A stretch of DNA of 64,000 nt from Streptomyces sp. NBC_00353 (GCF_036108815.1 NZ_CP107985.1:5952001-6016000); one strand, 5' to 3'. Shown: positions 52,542 through 61,612, counted from the stretch's first letter. The notes: a model not told the origin generated them from the sequence alone. Numbers and translations: made by a program.

Positions 52542-53114
52542 ATGGCACGCACCAGGCTCACGCCCGAGCGCGAGAACGAGATGTACGCCGCGGTGCTCGA
52601 CCTGTTGGGCGAGGTCGGCTACGACGCCCTGACCATGGATGCCGTCGCCGCCCGCACCCGTTCCAGCAAGGCCACCCTCTACCGCCAGTGGGGGAGCAAG
52701 GCGGAGCTGGCCGTCAAGGCGCTGCGGCACAACAAGCCGGGCGGCCTTGCCGAGATCGACACCGGCTCGCTCCGGGGCGACTTCCACGCCGCGCTCGGCC
52801 GTGCCGACGACTGTCAGATGGAGAAGGACTCCGCGCTGATGCGGGGCCTGATGCATGCCGTCCACGAGAATCCCGATCTCCACCAAGCCCTGCGCGAGCT
52901 GCTCATCGAGCCGGAGATGACCGGCCTCGACACGCTGCTCCGCCGAGCGGTGGACCGGGGTGAGCTGCGTCCGGACAACCCGGCGCTGAAATATGTACCG
53001 CACATGCTGATCGGCGCTTTCGCCGCTCGGCAGCTGGTCGAGGACCGCGCCGTCGACCGGGCGTTTCTCATCGACTATGTCGACTCCGTGATCCTCCCCG
53101 CTCTCGGCGTCTGA
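52542..53114 (+). CDS. TetR/AcrR-family regulator of the MMPL exporter
   Basis: This is a 190-aa protein. The helix-turn-helix is at about 10-55 (LLGEVGYDALTMDAVAARTRSSKATLYRQWGSK). The ATG at 52542 follows AGGAGGT, an excellent ribosome-binding site. It is followed 116 bp later by an MMPL transporter in the same direction. Two CGAAAC/GTTTCG dyads upstream are its likely operators, which could also affect the divergent tricorn gene. Ligand unknown. Confidence 0.9.
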   Translation: MARTRLTPERENEMYAAVLDLLGEVGYDALTMDAVAARTRSSKATLYRQWGSKAELAVKALRHNKPGGLAEIDTGSLRGDFHAALGRADDCQMEKDSALMRGLMHAVHENPDLHQALRELLIEPEMTGLDTLLRRAVDRGELRPDNPALKYVPHMLIGAFAARQLVEDRAVDRAFLIDYVDSVILPALGV

Positions 53115-53230
53115 CCCCGTCCCCTCCGTACGGCCCTCTCCCCAAGCCCCACCTGACACGCCGCTCTCGTCGTCGGGCTGGTTCCTCACGCCCTTTTCCA
53201 CTCACACGACCTGACCGGGAGTACGCCCCC

Positions 53231-55462
53231 GTGGCCACATTCCTCTACAAACTCGGACGGTTCGCCTTCCGGCGCCGCCGCTATGTCGCCCTCGTCTGGG
53301 TGGCGTTGCTGGCGCTCGCCGGATTCGGCGCGGCCTCCGCGTCCACCGCCACCTCCAGCTCCTTCTCCATTCCGGGTACGGAGGCACAGAAGGCCTTCGA
53401 CCTGCTGGAACAGCGCTTCCCCGCCACCAGCGCCGACGGTGCGACCGCACGGGTCGTCTTCAAGGCGCCCGACGGCGAGAAGATGACGGACCCGGCCAAC
53501 AAGGCCGAGGTGCACAAGGTCGCGGACGAGCTGAAGTCCGGCTCGGACCAGATCGCCTCGGTGACCGACCCGTACACGGGCAAGGCCGTCAGCAAGGACG
53601 GTTCCACCGCGTACGTCTCCGTCTCCTACAAGGTCAGCTCGATGGAGCTGACCGACGCGACACGGGACGACCTCCAGGACGTGGGCAAGGCGGCGCAGCA
53701 GAGCGGGCTCACCGTGGAGATCGGCGGTGACGCGCTCCAGGTGATGCCGGAGACCGGCGCCACCGAGATCATCGGTGTGGCGATCGCGGCGGTCGTGCTG
53801 GTCATCACCTTCGGGTCGCTGATCGCGGCCGGGCTGCCGCTGCTGACCGCGCTCATCGGCGTCGGCATCGGCGTCTCGACGATCACGGCGCTGGCGAACG
53901 TGCTCGACCTGGGCTCCACCACCTCCACCCTCGCGATGATGATCGGCCTCGCGGTCGGCATCGACTACGCGCTCTTCATCGTCTCCCGCTACCGTGCCGA
54001 GCTGGCCGAGGGCCGCGAGCGCGAGGAAGCTGCGGGGCGGGCGGTCGGCACGGCCGGTTCCGCGGTCGTCTTCGCCGGTCTCACCGTTGTCATCGCCCTG
54101 GTCGGCCTGGCTGTCGTCAACATCCCGATGCTGTCGAAGATGGGCTTCGCCGCGGCCGGCACGGTCGCCATCGCCGTCCTGATCGCGCTGACCCTCGTCC
54201 CGGCGATGATGGGCTTCGCGGGCAAGCGGGTGATGGGACGCAAGGCACGCAAGGCCGCCGAGGCGGAGATCAAGACGGAGCCGAAGCCGAACATGGGCAC
54301 CCGGTGGGCGCGGTTCGTGCTGCGCAAGCCGGTGTGGGTGCTGCTGGTCGGAGTCATCGGCCTCGGGACCATCGCCGTGCCGGCCGCCTCGCTGGAGATG
54401 GGCCTGCCCGACGACGGCTCCCAGCCCACCAGCACCACCCAGCGCCGCGCCTACGACCTGCTCTCCGACGGCTTCGGCCCCGGCTTCAACGGTCCGCTGA
54501 TGGTCGTCGTGGACACGGCGAACAGCTCGGACGGCAAGACCGCGGTCAACCGGGTCACCGACGACATCTCCGGTATCCCGCACGTCGTCGCCGTCTCCCC
54601 GGCCACCTTCAACAAGGCCGGCGACACCGCGATGATCACCGTCGTCCCCCAGGACCGGCCGAGCTCGGCCGAAACGGAGAACGTGGTCCACGCGATCCGT
54701 GACGCAGGCACGGACATCAAGTCCGACACCGGCGCCGAGGTCCTGGTCACCGGCTCCACGGCGATGAACATCGACTTCTCGCAGAAGATGAACGATGCGC
54801 TGCTGCCGTATCTGGCGCTCGTCGTCGGCCTGGCGTTCCTGCTGCTGATGGTGGTCTTCCGGTCGGTGCTGGTGCCGCTGAAGGCGGCGCTCGGCTTCCT
54901 GCTCTCGGTCGTCGCGGCCCTGGGCGCGGTCGTCGCGGTCTTCCAGTGGGGCTGGCTCGGCTCGCTCTTCGGTGTCGAACAGACCGGCCCGATCATGTCC
55001 ATGATGCCGATCTTCATGGTGGGTGTGGTCTTCGGCCTCGCCATGGACTACGAGGTCTTCCTCGTCACCCGGATGCGGGAGGCGTACGTCCACGGGGAGA
55101 AGCCCCCGCAGGCGATCGTCACCGGTTTCCGGCACGGCGCCCGCGTGGTCACCGCCGCAGCCGTGATCATGATGGCGGTCTTCGCCGGGTTCATCGGCTC
55201 CAGCGAGTCGATGATCAAGATGATCGGCTTCTCGCTCGCCATCGCGGTCTTCTTCGACGCGTTCGTGGTCCGGATGGCGATCGTGCCCGCGGTCCTCGCC
55301 CTGCTCGGCAAGCGCGCCTGGTGGCTGCCGCGCTGGCTGGACCGGCTGCTGCCCAACGTCGACGTGGAGGGTGAGGGGCTGCGCAAGCAGCTCGGCGAGA
55401 CGCCGTCCGACGGCGCGGGCCACGGTGACGCCCAGGGCGAGCGCGAGCTGACCCGGGTCTGA
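53231..55462 (+). CDS. MMPL/RND-family exporter
   Basis: This is a 743-aa protein of the MMPL (ActII-ORF3-like) RND family. Two halves each have one membrane segment, a large outside loop, and five more segments. MMPL landmarks are GLAVGIDYALFIVSRYR and, in the second half, FGLAMDYEVFLVTRMREAY, each with the Asp-Tyr pair used in proton coupling. The GTG at 53231 follows GGGAG. Such pumps export lipids, siderophores or antibiotics. Upstream TetR control is likely. Substrate unknown. Confidence 0.95.
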   Translation: MATFLYKLGRFAFRRRRYVALVWVALLALAGFGAASASTATSSSFSIPGTEAQKAFDLLEQRFPATSADGATARVVFKAPDGEKMTDPANKAEVHKVADELKSGSDQIASVTDPYTGKAVSKDGSTAYVSVSYKVSSMELTDATRDDLQDVGKAAQQSGLTVEIGGDALQVMPETGATEIIGVAIAAVVLVITFGSLIAAGLPLLTALIGVGIGVSTITALANVLDLGSTTSTLAMMIGLAVGIDYALFIVSRYRAELAEGREREEAAGRAVGTAGSAVVFAGLTVVIALVGLAVVNIPMLSKMGFAAAGTVAIAVLIALTLVPAMMGFAGKRVMGRKARKAAEAEIKTEPKPNMGTRWARFVLRKPVWVLLVGVIGLGTIAVPAASLEMGLPDDGSQPTSTTQRRAYDLLSDGFGPGFNGPLMVVVDTANSSDGKTAVNRVTDDISGIPHVVAVSPATFNKAGDTAMITVVPQDRPSSAETENVVHAIRDAGTDIKSDTGAEVLVTGSTAMNIDFSQKMNDALLPYLALVVGLAFLLLMVVFRSVLVPLKAALGFLLSVVAALGAVVAVFQWGWLGSLFGVEQTGPIMSMMPIFMVGVVFGLAMDYEVFLVTRMREAYVHGEKPPQAIVTGFRHGARVVTAAAVIMMAVFAGFIGSSESMIKMIGFSLAIAVFFDAFVVRMAIVPAVLALLGKRAWWLPRWLDRLLPNVDVEGEGLRKQLGETPSDGAGHGDAQGERELTRV

Positions 55463-55564
55463 TTGCCGGGGGCAACCCCCCCTGAGAGCCCCGGGGCCCG
55501 CGTCTGAGCGGAGCGCGGCCCCGGACTGCGCCGGTTACCTGTGGGGACGGGGGACCGGGGCGAC

Positions 55565-55599
55565 GATGAGCCCCCGTGCGAGCGGCACGGGGGCTCATC
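55565..55599. terminator. Bidirectional terminator between MMPL and ssgE
   Basis: A perfect 15-bp stem (55565-55579 with 55585-55599, core GAGCCCCCGTGC) and a 5-nt loop lie between converging genes. Confidence 0.85.
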
Positions 55600-55606
55600 C
55601 ATGCCG

Positions 55607-55972
55607 TCACGCCCGGGACGTCACCGCCTGCGCGGCCTCGGGGCTGGTCTCCTCGCTGATGCGGTGCAGGAAGCGGATCATCGACGCGTTGTCGAACTGG
55701 ACCACCTCGACGCCGTCCGCCGAGTGCTTCTCCACGACCAGCTGCGCCCGGCCCAACGGCCAGATCCGGATGGCGCCGCTCCTGGCCGGGGAGCGCATCC
55801 CGCCCTCCAGCAGATCGCGGCCGAAGGCCCAGTCGGTGCCGCCGGGGAAGGCGACATGGACGGTTCGCGGGTCGGAGCCGGCGTCGTACCGCAGGTCGAC
55901 GGGGACTGTGAAGGTGTCGGTGGCCTCGGTGATGAGCCGGGCCTCGGTGTGCTCTTCGATCACGGGGGACAT
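55607..55972 (-). CDS. ssgE: SsgA-like sporulation/cell-division protein (probably SsgE)
   Basis: This is a 121-aa protein with the SsgA-like pattern: LRYDAGSDPRTVHVAFPGG, WAFGRDLLEGGMRSP, GAIRIWPL and a C-terminal FLHRISEETSP helix. These proteins occur only in sporulating actinomycetes and help position cell-wall remodelling and septation. I assign SsgE because of length and the recalled neighbourhood (cbi and penicillin-binding protein genes near the S. coelicolor ssgE); paralogues differ little in length. The ATG at 55972 follows AGGAGGAG. Confidence 0.85.
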   Translation of the reverse strand: MSPVIEEHTEARLITEATDTFTVPVDLRYDAGSDPRTVHVAFPGGTDWAFGRDLLEGGMRSPARSGAIRIWPLGRAQLVVEKHSADGVEVVQFDNASMIRFLHRISEETSPEAAQAVTSRA

Positions 55973-56078
55973 GGCCGGCTCCTCCTATTTGTTCATTCCT
56001 GCCATCCAATGTCCCATATTTTGACCGGTTGGCGCGGCGAGGGGGCGGCCGGGGCGCACAGCTGTGAGGTATGCGCTC

Positions 56079-56095
56079 TTGCGAATGGTTCGCAA
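56079..56095. promoter_or_regulatory. Nur-box-like dyad TTGCGA-N5-TCGCAA upstream of cbiM
   Basis: The dyad TTGCGAATGGTTCGCAA has 7-bp arms and differs from the recalled Streptomyces Nur (nickel-uptake regulator) pattern TTGCAA-N5-TTGCAA by one base per half. It covers a plausible -35 element; TATCAT at 56104-56109 would be the -10. It sits 64 bp upstream of cbiM. Confidence 0.5.
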
Positions 56096-56158
56096 CAAGG
56101 CTCTATCATCGAGAGGTTCATGACCCCGCGCAGCAACGCAGGAAGCGGAGCCTCCTTC

Positions 56159-57208
56159 ATGCATGTACCCGACGGATTCATCAACGCACCCGTCTCCGCC
56201 GCCGCCGGTGTCGTCGCCGCGGGTGCCGTTGCGGTCAGTCTGCGGGGTGCCCGCCGCGAGCTCGATGAGCGCACCGCGCCGCTCGCGGGTCTTGTCGCCG
56301 CCTTCATCTTTGCCGTGCAGATGCTGAACTTCCCGGTCGCCGCAGGTACCAGCGGCCATCTCCTCGGCGGAGCGCTGGCCGCGATCCTGGTCGGTCCCTA
56401 TACCGGGGTGCTCTGCATATCCGTCGTTCTGCTCATGCAGGGCATTCTCTTCGCGGACGGCGGGCTCACCGCGCTGGGCGTCAACGTCCTCGACATGGGC
56501 ATCACGACCACCGTCGTCGCGTACGCCCTCTTCCGCGGCCTGGTCGGCGTGCTGCCGCGGACCCGCCGCTCCATGACGGCCGCGTCGTTCGTCGCCGCGC
56601 TGGTGTCCGTACCGGCCGCGGCGGTCGTCTTCACGCTGATCTACTGGATCGGCGGCACCACCGACATCGCGATCGGCAAGGTCTTCACCGCCATGGTCGG
56701 CGTACACGTCCTGATCGGGATCGGTGAGGCCCTGATCACCGCGCTGACCGTCGGCGCCGTCATCGCCGTCCGACCCGACCTGGTGCACGGCGCCCGCGGA
56801 CTGACCGCACCGCTCAAGCTCCGGGTCGGCGGCGAACTCGTCGACGCGCCGGCGCGCGAGACCGCCCCCGTCGCCGTCCGGTCGACGCGCAAGGTCTGGG
56901 CCACCGGCCTGGTCGCCGCCCTCGTCCTCGCCGGCTTCGTCTCGTTCTACGCCTCCGCCAGCCCGGACGGCCTGGAGAAGGTAGCCGCCGACCAGGGCAT
57001 CGACGAGAAGGCCGAGCCGCATGCGTCCAAGGACTCCCCGCTCGCCGACTACGGCGTCCGGGACATCTCCGACGCCCGTATCTCCGGCGGCCTCGCCGGA
57101 GTGATCGGGGTCGGCGCCACGGTCGTGGCCGGCAGCGGGGTCTTCTGGGCCGTGCGTCGCCGCCGTACGCCGGACGCACTCGGCGCGCGCACCGAGGAAA
57201 CCGTCTGA
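56159..57208 (+). CDS. cbiM: ECF cobalt/nickel transporter, fused CbiM-CbiN
   Basis: This is a 349-aa protein. The N-terminus MHVPDGFIN is the CbiM signature; the second-residue His takes part in metal binding, so the ATG at 56159 (GGAG 8 nt upstream) is preferred over ATG 56120. Residues about 1-215 form the CbiM substrate-binding membrane protein (about six to seven segments). After a linker, residues 243-335 resemble CbiN, with PDGLEKVAADQG and a final membrane segment, so the two subunits are fused. It imports Co2+ or Ni2+ with CbiQ and CbiO encoded directly downstream. Confidence 0.9.
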   Translation: MHVPDGFINAPVSAAAGVVAAGAVAVSLRGARRELDERTAPLAGLVAAFIFAVQMLNFPVAAGTSGHLLGGALAAILVGPYTGVLCISVVLLMQGILFADGGLTALGVNVLDMGITTTVVAYALFRGLVGVLPRTRRSMTAASFVAALVSVPAAAVVFTLIYWIGGTTDIAIGKVFTAMVGVHVLIGIGEALITALTVGAVIAVRPDLVHGARGLTAPLKLRVGGELVDAPARETAPVAVRSTRKVWATGLVAALVLAGFVSFYASASPDGLEKVAADQGIDEKAEPHASKDSPLADYGVRDISDARISGGLAGVIGVGATVVAGSGVFWAVRRRRTPDALGARTEETV

Positions 57209-57969
57209 TGGGCGCCGGGCACGCCCACAAGCTCTACCGGCACGGGCACTCGCCGGTCCATGATCTGCCACCGCACTGCAAGCTGGCCGCCGTCTTCTGC
57301 TTCGTGGTGGTCGTCGTCTCGACGCCGCGCGAGGCGGTCTGGGCGTTCGCGCTGTACGCGGCGCTGATCGCCGCGGTCGCCGTGCTCGCCCGGATCCCGG
57401 CCGGGTTCCTCCTCAAGCGGCTGCTCATCGAGGTGCCGTTCGTCGCGTTCGCGCTGCTGATGCCGTTCGTGGTGCCGGGCGAGCAGACCGAACTCCTCGG
57501 TGTCCCGGTCAGCGTCCCCGGTCTCTGGGGCGCCTGGAACGTGCTGGCCAAGGGCACCCTGGGCGTCGCCGCCTCGGTGCTGCTGGCCTCCACCACCGAG
57601 CTGCGCTCCCTGCTGCTCGGCCTCCAGCGGCTCAAGCTGCCGCCGCTCCTCGTGCAGATCGCCTCGTTCATGATCCGGTACGGGGATGTGGTCACCGACG
57701 AGATGCGGCGGATGTCGATCGCCCGCCGCTCCCGGGGCTTCGAGGCGCGCGGTATGCGGCAGTGGGGGGTTCTCGCCGCATCGGCGGGCGCCCTCTTCAT
57801 CCGCTCTTACGAACGCGGCGAACGGGTCCATCTCGCCATGGTCAGTCGCGGCTACACCGGCTCGATGCCGGTCATCGACGAAGTGACGGCGTCCCGTGCC
57901 CAGTGGGCGTACGCCTCGGCACTCCCCGTCCTCGCCCTTGTCGTCTGTCTGCTGGGATGGACCCTATGA
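57208..57969 (+). CDS. cbiQ: ECF transporter transmembrane subunit CbiQ
   Basis: This is a 253-aa protein with about five hydrophobic segments. The coupling motifs of ECF T-components are visible as MRRMSIARRSRGF and RSYERGERVHLAMVSRGYTG. The His-rich start (GAGHAHKLYRHGHSPVHDLPPHCK) may bind metal. The start overlaps the cbiM stop by 1 nt, and its stop overlaps the cbiO start (ATGA). Confidence 0.9.
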   Translation: MGAGHAHKLYRHGHSPVHDLPPHCKLAAVFCFVVVVVSTPREAVWAFALYAALIAAVAVLARIPAGFLLKRLLIEVPFVAFALLMPFVVPGEQTELLGVPVSVPGLWGAWNVLAKGTLGVAASVLLASTTELRSLLLGLQRLKLPPLLVQIASFMIRYGDVVTDEMRRMSIARRSRGFEARGMRQWGVLAASAGALFIRSYERGERVHLAMVSRGYTGSMPVIDEVTASRAQWAYASALPVLALVVCLLGWTL

Positions 57970-58733
57970 GCATGTCACCGACGCCCCCCGCCTCCCTCGA
58001 GGTCAGCGGCCTCGCCTACGCCTACCCCGACGGTCACCAGGCGCTCTTCGGTGTCGACCTGACCGTCGCCCGCGGCGAGCGCGTCGCCCTGCTCGGCCCG
58101 AACGGCGCCGGCAAGACCACCCTCGTCCTCCACCTCAACGGCATCCTCGACGCGGGCGCCGGCACCGTCCGGGTCGCCGGTCTCCCGGTGGAGAAGCGCA
58201 ACCTCGCCGAGATCCGCCGCCGTGTCGGCATCGTCTTCCAGGATCCCGACGACCAGCTCTTCATGCCGACCGTCCGGGAGGACGTCGCCTTCGGACCCGC
58301 CGCCTCCGGGCTGCGCGGCGCCGAGCTGGAGGAGCGGGTCGTCGAGGCTCTGAAGCAGGTCGGCATGGAGGGGTACGCGGACCGGCCCCCGCATCACCTC
58401 TCCTTCGGTCAGCGCCGGCGCGTCGCCGTGGCCACCGTGCTCGCGATGCGGCCGGAGATCCTCGTCCTGGACGAGCCGTCGTCCAACCTGGACCCCGCTT
58501 CGAGGCGTGAGCTCGCCGACATTCTGCGGTCGTTGGACGTCACCGTGCTGATGGTCACGCATGACCTGCCGTACGCCCTGGAGCTCTGCCCGCGCGCCGT
58601 CATCCTCAGCGACGGTGTCATCGCCGCCGACGACCGTACGCATGACCTGCTCTGCGACGAGGAGTTGATGCGCGCCCACCGTCTGGAGCTGCCCTTCGGG
58701 TTCGACCCGCGCTCCGTGGCAATGGGGGCGTGA
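57966..58733 (+). CDS. cbiO: ECF transporter ATPase CbiO
   Basis: This is a 255-aa ATPase. Walker A is LLGPNGAGKTTL (about 42-53), Q-loop IVFQDPDDQLF, signature LSFGQRRRVAVA (LSFGQ in place of LSGGQ, common in CbiO), Walker B ILVLDEPSSNLDP, H-loop VTHDLPYAL. It powers import by the CbiMN-Q complex. The last base pairs overlap the start of the ohrR remnant. Confidence 0.95.
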   Translation: MSMSPTPPASLEVSGLAYAYPDGHQALFGVDLTVARGERVALLGPNGAGKTTLVLHLNGILDAGAGTVRVAGLPVEKRNLAEIRRRVGIVFQDPDDQLFMPTVREDVAFGPAASGLRGAELEERVVEALKQVGMEGYADRPPHHLSFGQRRRVAVATVLAMRPEILVLDEPSSNLDPASRRELADILRSLDVTVLMVTHDLPYALELCPRAVILSDGVIAADDRTHDLLCDEELMRAHRLELPFGFDPRSVAMGA

Positions 58734-58966
58734 CCGACGGCGACACCGGCCTTCCCGCAGCCTCGCTGCCGCTCGACGAACAGCTCTGCTTCGCGGTGTA
58801 CACGGCGCAGCGGGCCGCGACCTCCGCTGCCGACGGGGGGCGGGGCTCGGGGAGGGCGGGATGGCGCGGCTGCGGGCGGAGCTGCACGCCCTCGCCGCGC
58901 GCGTCGGCACACCGGCGGACCGCACCCGCCGACCCCACCCCGGCCGACCTTGCTACCCGCTGGTAG
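58730..58966 (+). pseudogene. ohrR (MarR-type regulator) remnant, internally deleted and frameshifted
   Basis: The first 26 residues (SLPLDEQLCFAVYTAQRA) closely resemble the N-terminus of OhrR-type MarR regulators. A MarR protein of that kind needs about 140-150 residues with a winged helix, yet here only Gly/Arg-rich sequence follows. A C-terminal-like fragment, MARLRAELHALAARVGTP, appears in the next frame from 58861. The DNA-binding middle (about 100 codons) is missing. The start overlaps cbiO, and intact ohr lies 69 bp downstream, the usual partner. A short functional peptide is possible but unlikely. Confidence 0.6.
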
Positions 58967-59034
58967 CGTGCGGTCCGCTCGGATGTGTTGTGGGCAACGT
59001 TCTTGCGCACACGTCTTTATCGCGGGGGTGCTGC

Positions 59035-59469
59035 ATGACCGAGGACGCCAGGCCGACGAAGATCATGTACGTGGCGGAGGCAACCGCCCACGGTGGTCGT
59101 GACGGCTATGTCACCAGCCAGGACGGCCAGGTCGATGTGCGGCTGGCGATGCCGCCCGCGCTCGGTGGCGACGGCAACGGGACCAACCCCGAGCAGCTGT
59201 TCGCCGCCGGTTACAGCGCCTGCTTCCACAACGCGCTGGTGCTGGTGGGCCGACGGGCCGGATACGACCTCAGCGGTTCGACGGTCGCCGCCAAGGTCGG
59301 TATCGGCCCCAACCGGGCGCACGGGTACGGACTCGCGGTCGCGCTCAATGTGTCGCTGCCCCTCGTCGACCAGGAGCTGGCCGCCCGGCTGGTGGACAGC
59401 GCGCACCAGGTCTGCCCTTACTCCAACGCCACCCGGGGAAACATCGACGTCTCGATCGTGCTGAGCTGA
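59035..59469 (+). CDS. ohr: Organic hydroperoxide resistance protein Ohr
   Basis: This is a 144-aa OsmC/Ohr-family peroxidase. The two catalytic cysteines are in YSACFHNAL (about residue 61) and CPYSNATRGN (about 125). GTNPEQLFAAGYSACF is the Ohr signature. It reduces organic hydroperoxides at the expense of dihydrolipoyl or other thiols. The ATG at 59035 has GGGGG upstream. The adjacent OhrR repressor gene appears destroyed, so regulation here may be constitutive or handled by a remote regulator. Confidence 0.95.
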   Translation: MTEDARPTKIMYVAEATAHGGRDGYVTSQDGQVDVRLAMPPALGGDGNGTNPEQLFAAGYSACFHNALVLVGRRAGYDLSGSTVAAKVGIGPNRAHGYGLAVALNVSLPLVDQELAARLVDSAHQVCPYSNATRGNIDVSIVLS

Positions 59470-59541
59470 ACGTCACCCGCGGTACAGCTCACCTGCGGCG
59501 CCATGCACCATGGGGGGATGAGCGGGAGTGCAGGAGCAGGC

Positions 59542-60705
59542 GTGGACGTACGGGGCACGGTGGCGGCCGGATTCGAACCGGTCAGGGACGCCTTCATCCG
59601 TAACTTCGAGCACCGTGGCGAGCGGGGGGCCGCGGTCGCCGTCTACCGGGACGGGCGCAAGGTCGTCGATCTCTGGGCCGGAACGAGGGACGTCGACGGC
59701 GCGGAGCCATGGGCCGTCGACACCGTGCAGATCGTCCGCTCGGCGGGCAAGGGCATAGCCGCCGCCGTACCGCTGCTGCTGCACCAGCGCGGCCAGGTGG
59801 ACCTGGACGCGCCGGTCGGCACGTACTGGCCCGAGTTCAAGACGGCCGGCAAGGAACGCGTCCTCGTACGCCATCTCCTCGCCCACCGGGCCGGGGTCCC
59901 CGCCCTCGACCGGCCGTTGACGCCGCAGGAGGCCGCCGACGGGATCTCCGGGCCGCGGGCCGTCGCCGCGCAGTGCCCGCAGTGGGAACCGGGCACCGCG
60001 CACGGCTACCACGCGCAGACGTACAGCTGGCTCGTCGGCGAGCTGGTGCGCAGGGTCACCGGGCGCACCGTGGGCCGCTGGGTCGCCGAGGAGATCGCCC
60101 GCCCGCTCGGCCTGGACTTCTGGTTCGGGCTGCCGGCGGAAGAGGCGCACCGGGTGGGCCGGATCGGACCGGTCGAGGCACCCGCCCTCCAGGGCAACGG
60201 CGGCGCCCTGCGGCTGCGCCCCAAGCGGTCGGTCACGGAGGCCTACCGCGACCCGGAGTCGCTGACCCGTCGCGCGTTCGGCGCGATCGACCCGCTGCCC
60301 GACGAGAACGACCCCGCCTACCGGGCGGCCGAACTCCCCGCCTCCAACGGCATCGCGACCGCCCGCGCCCTGGCCCGCTGCTACGCCGCGATGATCGGCG
60401 CGGTCGACGGCCACCGGCTGTTCGCCCCGGCCACACTCACCCTGGCCCGCACCGAGGAGTCCGCTGGCCCGGACCGGGTGCTCGTCGTGAACACCCGCTT
60501 CGGCCTCGGCTACATGCTGCACGGCCCGGCCGCCCCGCTCCTCGCCCCCGGCTCCTTCGGCCACCCGGGCCGCGGCGGCTCGCTCGGCTTCGCCGACCCC
60601 GAATCAGGCATCGCGCTCGGCTATGTGACGAACGGTCTGCAGAAGGGAGTCACCGCCGATCCCCGTGCCCAGGCCCTGGTCAGAGCAGTACGGTCGGCGC
60701 TATGA
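59542..60705 (+). CDS. Serine hydrolase, beta-lactamase/EstB-like
   Basis: This is a 387-aa class C beta-lactamase-fold enzyme. SxxK is SAGKG (Ser about 57), the Tyr motif lies in GYHAQTYSWL, and the third motif in FGHPGRGGSLGF. There is no signal peptide, so a cytoplasmic esterase is more likely than a secreted beta-lactamase. The GTG at 59542 is chosen for AGGAG 5-7 nt upstream; ATGs at 59503 and 59518 would add 8 to 13 poorly conserved residues. The stop overlaps the next SDR (ATGA). Confidence 0.85.
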   Translation: MDVRGTVAAGFEPVRDAFIRNFEHRGERGAAVAVYRDGRKVVDLWAGTRDVDGAEPWAVDTVQIVRSAGKGIAAAVPLLLHQRGQVDLDAPVGTYWPEFKTAGKERVLVRHLLAHRAGVPALDRPLTPQEAADGISGPRAVAAQCPQWEPGTAHGYHAQTYSWLVGELVRRVTGRTVGRWVAEEIARPLGLDFWFGLPAEEAHRVGRIGPVEAPALQGNGGALRLRPKRSVTEAYRDPESLTRRAFGAIDPLPDENDPAYRAAELPASNGIATARALARCYAAMIGAVDGHRLFAPATLTLARTEESAGPDRVLVVNTRFGLGYMLHGPAAPLLAPGSFGHPGRGGSLGFADPESGIALGYVTNGLQKGVTADPRAQALVRAVRSAL

Positions 60706-61496
60706 CTCCTACCGGTGATTCCAGGTTCGACGGATACGGCGTACTCATCACGGGCGCGGGACAGGGCATCGGCGCGGCCACGGCCCGCCGGCTGGCCGGC
60801 GAGGGCGCGCGCGTCCTGGTGACCGATCTGGACGGTGACCGCGCCGAGCACACGGCGGCGGCGATACGGAAGACGGGCGCCACCGCCGAGGCGCTGCCCT
60901 GCGACGTGGGCGACCGGGCGGCGGTCGAGGCCGCGGTGGCCCGTGCGGTCGAGGCGTTCGGCACGCTCGACGTGCTGGTCAACAACGCGTACCGCTGCAC
61001 CCCCGACACCCCGCTCTTCGAGGACGAGCCCGACGACGTCTGGCAGGCCGACCTGGATGCCACGCTCACCGGCCCGTACCGCTGCTCGCGCGCCGCTCTG
61101 CCGCATCTGGTGGCGTCGGGGAGGGGCGCGATCGTCAACATCGGCTCGGTCAACGGCGAGCAGGACTTCGGCAACCACGCCTACAGCGCCGCCAAGGCCG
61201 GACTGGGCAGTCTGACCCGTACGCTCGCCGGTCACGCCGGTCCGCGCGGGGTCCGGGTCAACCTGGTGGCGCCCGGCACGATCCGGACGGACGCCTGGGC
61301 GGGACGCGACCTCGAGCTGGACCGGGTGAGCGCGGTCTACCCGCTGGGCCGGGTCGGCGAACCGGACGACATCGCGGCCGCGGTCGCCTTCCTCGCCTCC
61401 CGCGACGCGTCCTGGATCACGGGGACCACGCTGCGGGTGGACGGCGGCCTGCTCGCTGTGAACACAGGCTTCCGCAGGGCGATCGCGGAGGAATAA
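60702..61496 (+). CDS. Short-chain dehydrogenase/reductase
   Basis: This is a 264-aa classical SDR. The cofactor site is TGAGQGIGA (about 19-27), with DLDGDR suggesting NAD preference. NNAY replaces the usual NNAG (VLVNNAYRCTP). The catalytic Ser is in NIGSVNG and the Tyr/Lys in YSAAK. The start overlaps the serine hydrolase stop, so the two are translationally coupled and may act on one substrate. A terminator follows (61534-61570). Confidence 0.9.
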   Translation: MTPTGDSRFDGYGVLITGAGQGIGAATARRLAGEGARVLVTDLDGDRAEHTAAAIRKTGATAEALPCDVGDRAAVEAAVARAVEAFGTLDVLVNNAYRCTPDTPLFEDEPDDVWQADLDATLTGPYRCSRAALPHLVASGRGAIVNIGSVNGEQDFGNHAYSAAKAGLGSLTRTLAGHAGPRGVRVNLVAPGTIRTDAWAGRDLELDRVSAVYPLGRVGEPDDIAAAVAFLASRDASWITGTTLRVDGGLLAVNTGFRRAIAEE

Positions 61497-61533
61497 GCCG
61501 GGTGGCCGCCGCCGGGCGGCATGCCTCTCGCGT

Positions 61534-61570
61534 ACGGACGTGACAGGTGATCCTCGGGTGTCACGTCCGT
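61534..61570. terminator. Bidirectional terminator between SDR and EamA genes
   Basis: Perfect 12-bp arms ACGGACGTGACA (61534-61545) and TGTCACGTCCGT (61559-61570) with a 13-nt loop lie between converging genes. Confidence 0.75.
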
Positions 61571-61612
61571 TCAGGGCACGTGTGCTGCCGCCCGGGACCG
61601 GCGCCGGCGCGC

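Noticed and set aside
55973..56158. Cobalamin riboswitch before cbiM
   Set aside because: The 186-bp leader has no B12-box-like conserved segment and is short for this riboswitch class; a Nur-like dyad explains regulation better.
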